Shown piece by piece: positions 22,389 to 24,023 of a stretch of 24,023 nucleotides of DNA (the stretch's first letter is position 1; each line of letters opens with the position of its first letter). The notes below the pieces were generated by a model, which was not told the DNA's origin, made no database searches, and saw only the letters and a list, made by a program, of their open reading frames with translations. This DNA is from CAZNLH01 sp964573995 (GTDB lineage Bacteria; Gemmatimonadota; CAZMKB01; CAZNLH01): NCBI GenBank assembly GCA_964573995.1, contig CAZNLH010000032.1, forward strand, positions 1 through 24,023, in the 5' to 3' direction. The position numbers were made by a program, and so were the translations under genes.

Positions 22389-23777
22389 TTGAGATTGTTA
22401 AATACGCTTTCGCGTAGGAAGGAAGAATTCGTTCCCATTCATGGTAACGAGGTCAGGATGTACACGTGTGGCCCCACGGTGTACGATCTTGCCCACATCG
22501 GAAACTTCCGGACCTTCGTGTTTGAGGACATACTGCGGAGGTATCTCCGGTTTAAGGGGTACCGTGTCATACAGGTGATGAATATTACAGATATTGATGA
22601 CAAAACGATTGCCGGAGCACGAAGGGAGGGGGTCGACCTCGACCATTATACCGCGAGGTACATCGATGCCTTCTTTGAAGACCTGGATACCCTCGGAATC
22701 GAGAGGGCCGAATATTACCCCAGGGCAACTGAGCACGTCGAAGATATGGTCAGGATTATATCCGCCCTCGTTGAAGGGGGGTATGCGTACCAGAGAGAGG
22801 GCTCCGTCTATTTCAGTATCTCCAAGTTCTCCCGGTACGGCGACCTTTCGGGCAGGAAGATCGAGAGCAGGTCGGGAGTCGTCGATGATGATGAATACGG
22901 AGGCGAGGATGCAAGGGACTTTGTGCTATGGAAGGGCCGGCGTGGGGATGAGCCGTCCTGGGAGGTGCCATTCGGAAGGGGAAGGCCTGGATGGCACATC
23001 GAATGTTCGGCCATGAGCATGAAATACCTGGGACCGAGTTTGGATATACATGCCGGCGGAGTCGATAATATCTTTCCTCACCATGAGAACGAGATCGCCC
23101 AATCGGAGACATATACGGGAAAGCGGTTTGTAAAGTACTGGCTGCACGCCGAGCACCTCCTTGTCGAGGGCGAGAAGATGGCCAAATCGAAGGGGAACTT
23201 CTACACGCTCCGGGATTTGATCAAGAGGGGATATGATCCTAGGGCCATCAGGTTTTGCCTGGCATCGTCTTATTACCGGCGTCCGCTGAACTTTACGCTG
23301 AACGGGCTGGAGGCGGCCGACTCGTCGATTCAAAGGATAGAAGATTGCCGCAGCAGGGTGCTATCAATTGAACCAACGTCGAAGGAGGAGGTGATCCTTG
23401 AGGACATCCATGATGCGAAGGATCGTTTCATAGGGGGCATGGATGACGATCTAAACTCACCTCGGGCCCTCTCATCCCTATTCGAGATGATTCGCGATGT
23501 GAACAGGCATCTCGATTCAGGGGCATCGATAAGCCTGGTTGAAAAGGAGGCAATACTGGACCTGATCGGGTCGGCAAACGGCGTTTTCGACTTCCTTTCA
23601 AGTGGTGAGGAAGACCTGCCCGAAAGGGTCATGCAACTGATCGATGAAAGGGAGGAAGCAAGGGCAAAGAAAGACTATCAACGTGCTGATGTCTTGAGGG
23701 AAGAAATAGCACGTAACGGTTTCATTCTGGAGGACACACCGAGGGGAGTAAGGTGGAAGAGAATCTCCTCACTTTGA
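22389..23777 (+). CDS. cysS: Cysteinyl-tRNA synthetase
   Basis: 462 residues, the usual length. Charges tRNA-Cys. Class I motifs: HIGN (36-39, the HIGH box) and KMAKS (263-267, KMSKS box). The zinc site that recognises cysteine is complete: C27 (MYTCGPTVYD), C206 (GWHIECSAM), H231 and E235 (FPHHENE). The DALR-type anticodon-region helices follow (about 315-445). The start is TTG at 22389 (22395 TTG is possible); a GAGAGGCG sequence lies rather far upstream. Preceded by a promoter and terminator-like leader, which suggests attenuation control, though no T-box is seen. The gene is followed by a tRNA-Thr. Confidence 0.96.
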   Translation: MRLLNTLSRRKEEFVPIHGNEVRMYTCGPTVYDLAHIGNFRTFVFEDILRRYLRFKGYRVIQVMNITDIDDKTIAGARREGVDLDHYTARYIDAFFEDLDTLGIERAEYYPRATEHVEDMVRIISALVEGGYAYQREGSVYFSISKFSRYGDLSGRKIESRSGVVDDDEYGGEDARDFVLWKGRRGDEPSWEVPFGRGRPGWHIECSAMSMKYLGPSLDIHAGGVDNIFPHHENEIAQSETYTGKRFVKYWLHAEHLLVEGEKMAKSKGNFYTLRDLIKRGYDPRAIRFCLASSYYRRPLNFTLNGLEAADSSIQRIEDCRSRVLSIEPTSKEEVILEDIHDAKDRFIGGMDDDLNSPRALSSLFEMIRDVNRHLDSGASISLVEKEAILDLIGSANGVFDFLSSGEEDLPERVMQLIDEREEARAKKDYQRADVLREEIARNGFILEDTPRGVRWKRISSL

Positions 23778-23881
23778 ACGATGTGAAGCCAATGGACACG
23801 GAGACGTAGTACGAGGCTTTAAGGAAGGGAGTATATGCGGGGACAAGAGGCGGGTTGATAGGTTTTGCGAGGTCATTTATC

Positions 23882-23910
23882 TTGACATAAGTGGCCAAGA
23901 ATATTAACTT
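23882..23910 (+). promoter_or_regulatory. Possible promoter of the tRNA-Thr gene
   Basis: A perfect -35 TTGACA at 23882-23887 is followed at 17 bases by TAACTT (23905-23910), a poor -10; TATTAA at 23902-23907 is closer to consensus but only 14 bases away. The tRNA starts at 23950, at a suitable distance. The -10 assignment is uncertain. Confidence 0.35.
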
Positions 23911-23949
23911 GATTGTCTTTGCAATAAATTATTATTTTGTTCGATTCAG

Positions 23950-24021
23950 GCTGGCGTAGCTCAATGGAAGAGCAGCTGATTTGTAATCAGCAGGTTGCGG
24001 GTTCGAGTCCCATCGCCAGCT
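23950..24021 (+). tRNA. tRNA-Thr (anticodon UGU)
   Basis: The cloverleaf folds cleanly: acceptor GCTGGCG/CGCCAGC, D-stem GCTC/GAGC, anticodon stem GCTGA/TCAGC with loop TTTGTAA giving anticodon TGT, and T-arm GCGGG-TTCGAGT-CCCAT (one non-Watson-Crick pair). The discriminator base is T and is followed by CC at the window edge, so an encoded CCA end is likely but its last base lies outside. In many bacteria tRNA-Thr(UGU) begins a tRNA-Thr/Tyr/Gly/Thr cluster ahead of tuf; what follows here cannot be seen. Confidence 0.95.
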
Positions 24022-24023
24022 CC

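Noticed and set aside
1..24023. CRISPR arrays, insertion sequences, phage or toxin-antitoxin genes
   Set aside because: No regularly spaced repeats, transposase, integrase or terminal inverted repeats were seen.

Overview
The window looks like a chromosomal segment of an uncultured, Gram-negative-type bacterium of the FCB superphylum or a neighbouring candidate lineage (Zixibacteria/Eisenbacteria/Krumholzibacteria/WOR-3-like; the exact phylum cannot be fixed from this sequence). The main clue is the C-terminal sorting domain with the NYPNPFNPSTTI signature on a large secreted multidomain protein. Lipoproteins with Cys lipoboxes, an AmiC-type amidase and an RlpA homologue point to an outer-membrane envelope. 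Several genes start with TTG or GTG, often in 1-11 base overlaps with the gene before.

Region 1 (1-5370, plus strand) encodes secreted proteins: a beta-propeller protein, a small M23-like (LytM) protein and a 978-residue C25 (gingipain-like) protein with fibronectin III, dockerin, cohesin-like and sorting domains. The first about 2.4 kb is clearly AT-rich compared with everything after it, suggesting an acquired or fast-evolving block. The C25 protein seems to lack the catalytic histidine.

Region 2 (5454-14123, minus strand) is a tightly packed nine-gene operon and the most interesting part of the window. In transcription order it encodes: a succinyl-CoA-synthetase-type beta subunit fused to a C-terminal 2x[4Fe-4S] ferredoxin domain; the matching alpha subunit; a citryl-CoA lyase/citrate synthase-fold protein; an HD phosphohydrolase; an aconitase/isopropylmalate-isomerase large and small subunit; an isocitrate/isopropylmalate dehydrogenase with E. 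coli Icd-like NADP residues; and a second, divergent isomerase pair. The simplest reading is a two-enzyme citrate-cleavage or citrate-forming module (citryl-CoA synthetase plus citryl-CoA lyase) linked to aconitase and isocitrate dehydrogenase, that is, the oxaloacetate + acetyl-CoA <-> 2-oxoglutarate arm of a TCA or reverse TCA cycle. The ferredoxin fusion and the second isomerase pair are unexplained. A good sigma70-like promoter with an inverted repeat in its spacer lies just upstream.

Region 3 (14350-21006, plus strand) holds smpB, an N-acetylmuramoyl-L-alanine amidase, a TPR lipoprotein, and a pyrimidine cluster pyrK-pyrD-(rlpA)-pyrF in which an RlpA-type lipoprotein gene is nested between the two pyrimidine genes.

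Region 4 (21007-24023, plus strand) has an AT-rich promoter region and a structured leader before an exported protein with a basic linker and an NTF2/DUF4783-like domain. It then has a promoter plus intrinsic-terminator-like leader (a possible attenuator or short RNA), cysS, and a tRNA-Thr(UGU) at the right edge. No CRISPR array, IS element, phage gene or rRNA was seen, and no gene-free gap exceeds 300 bases.
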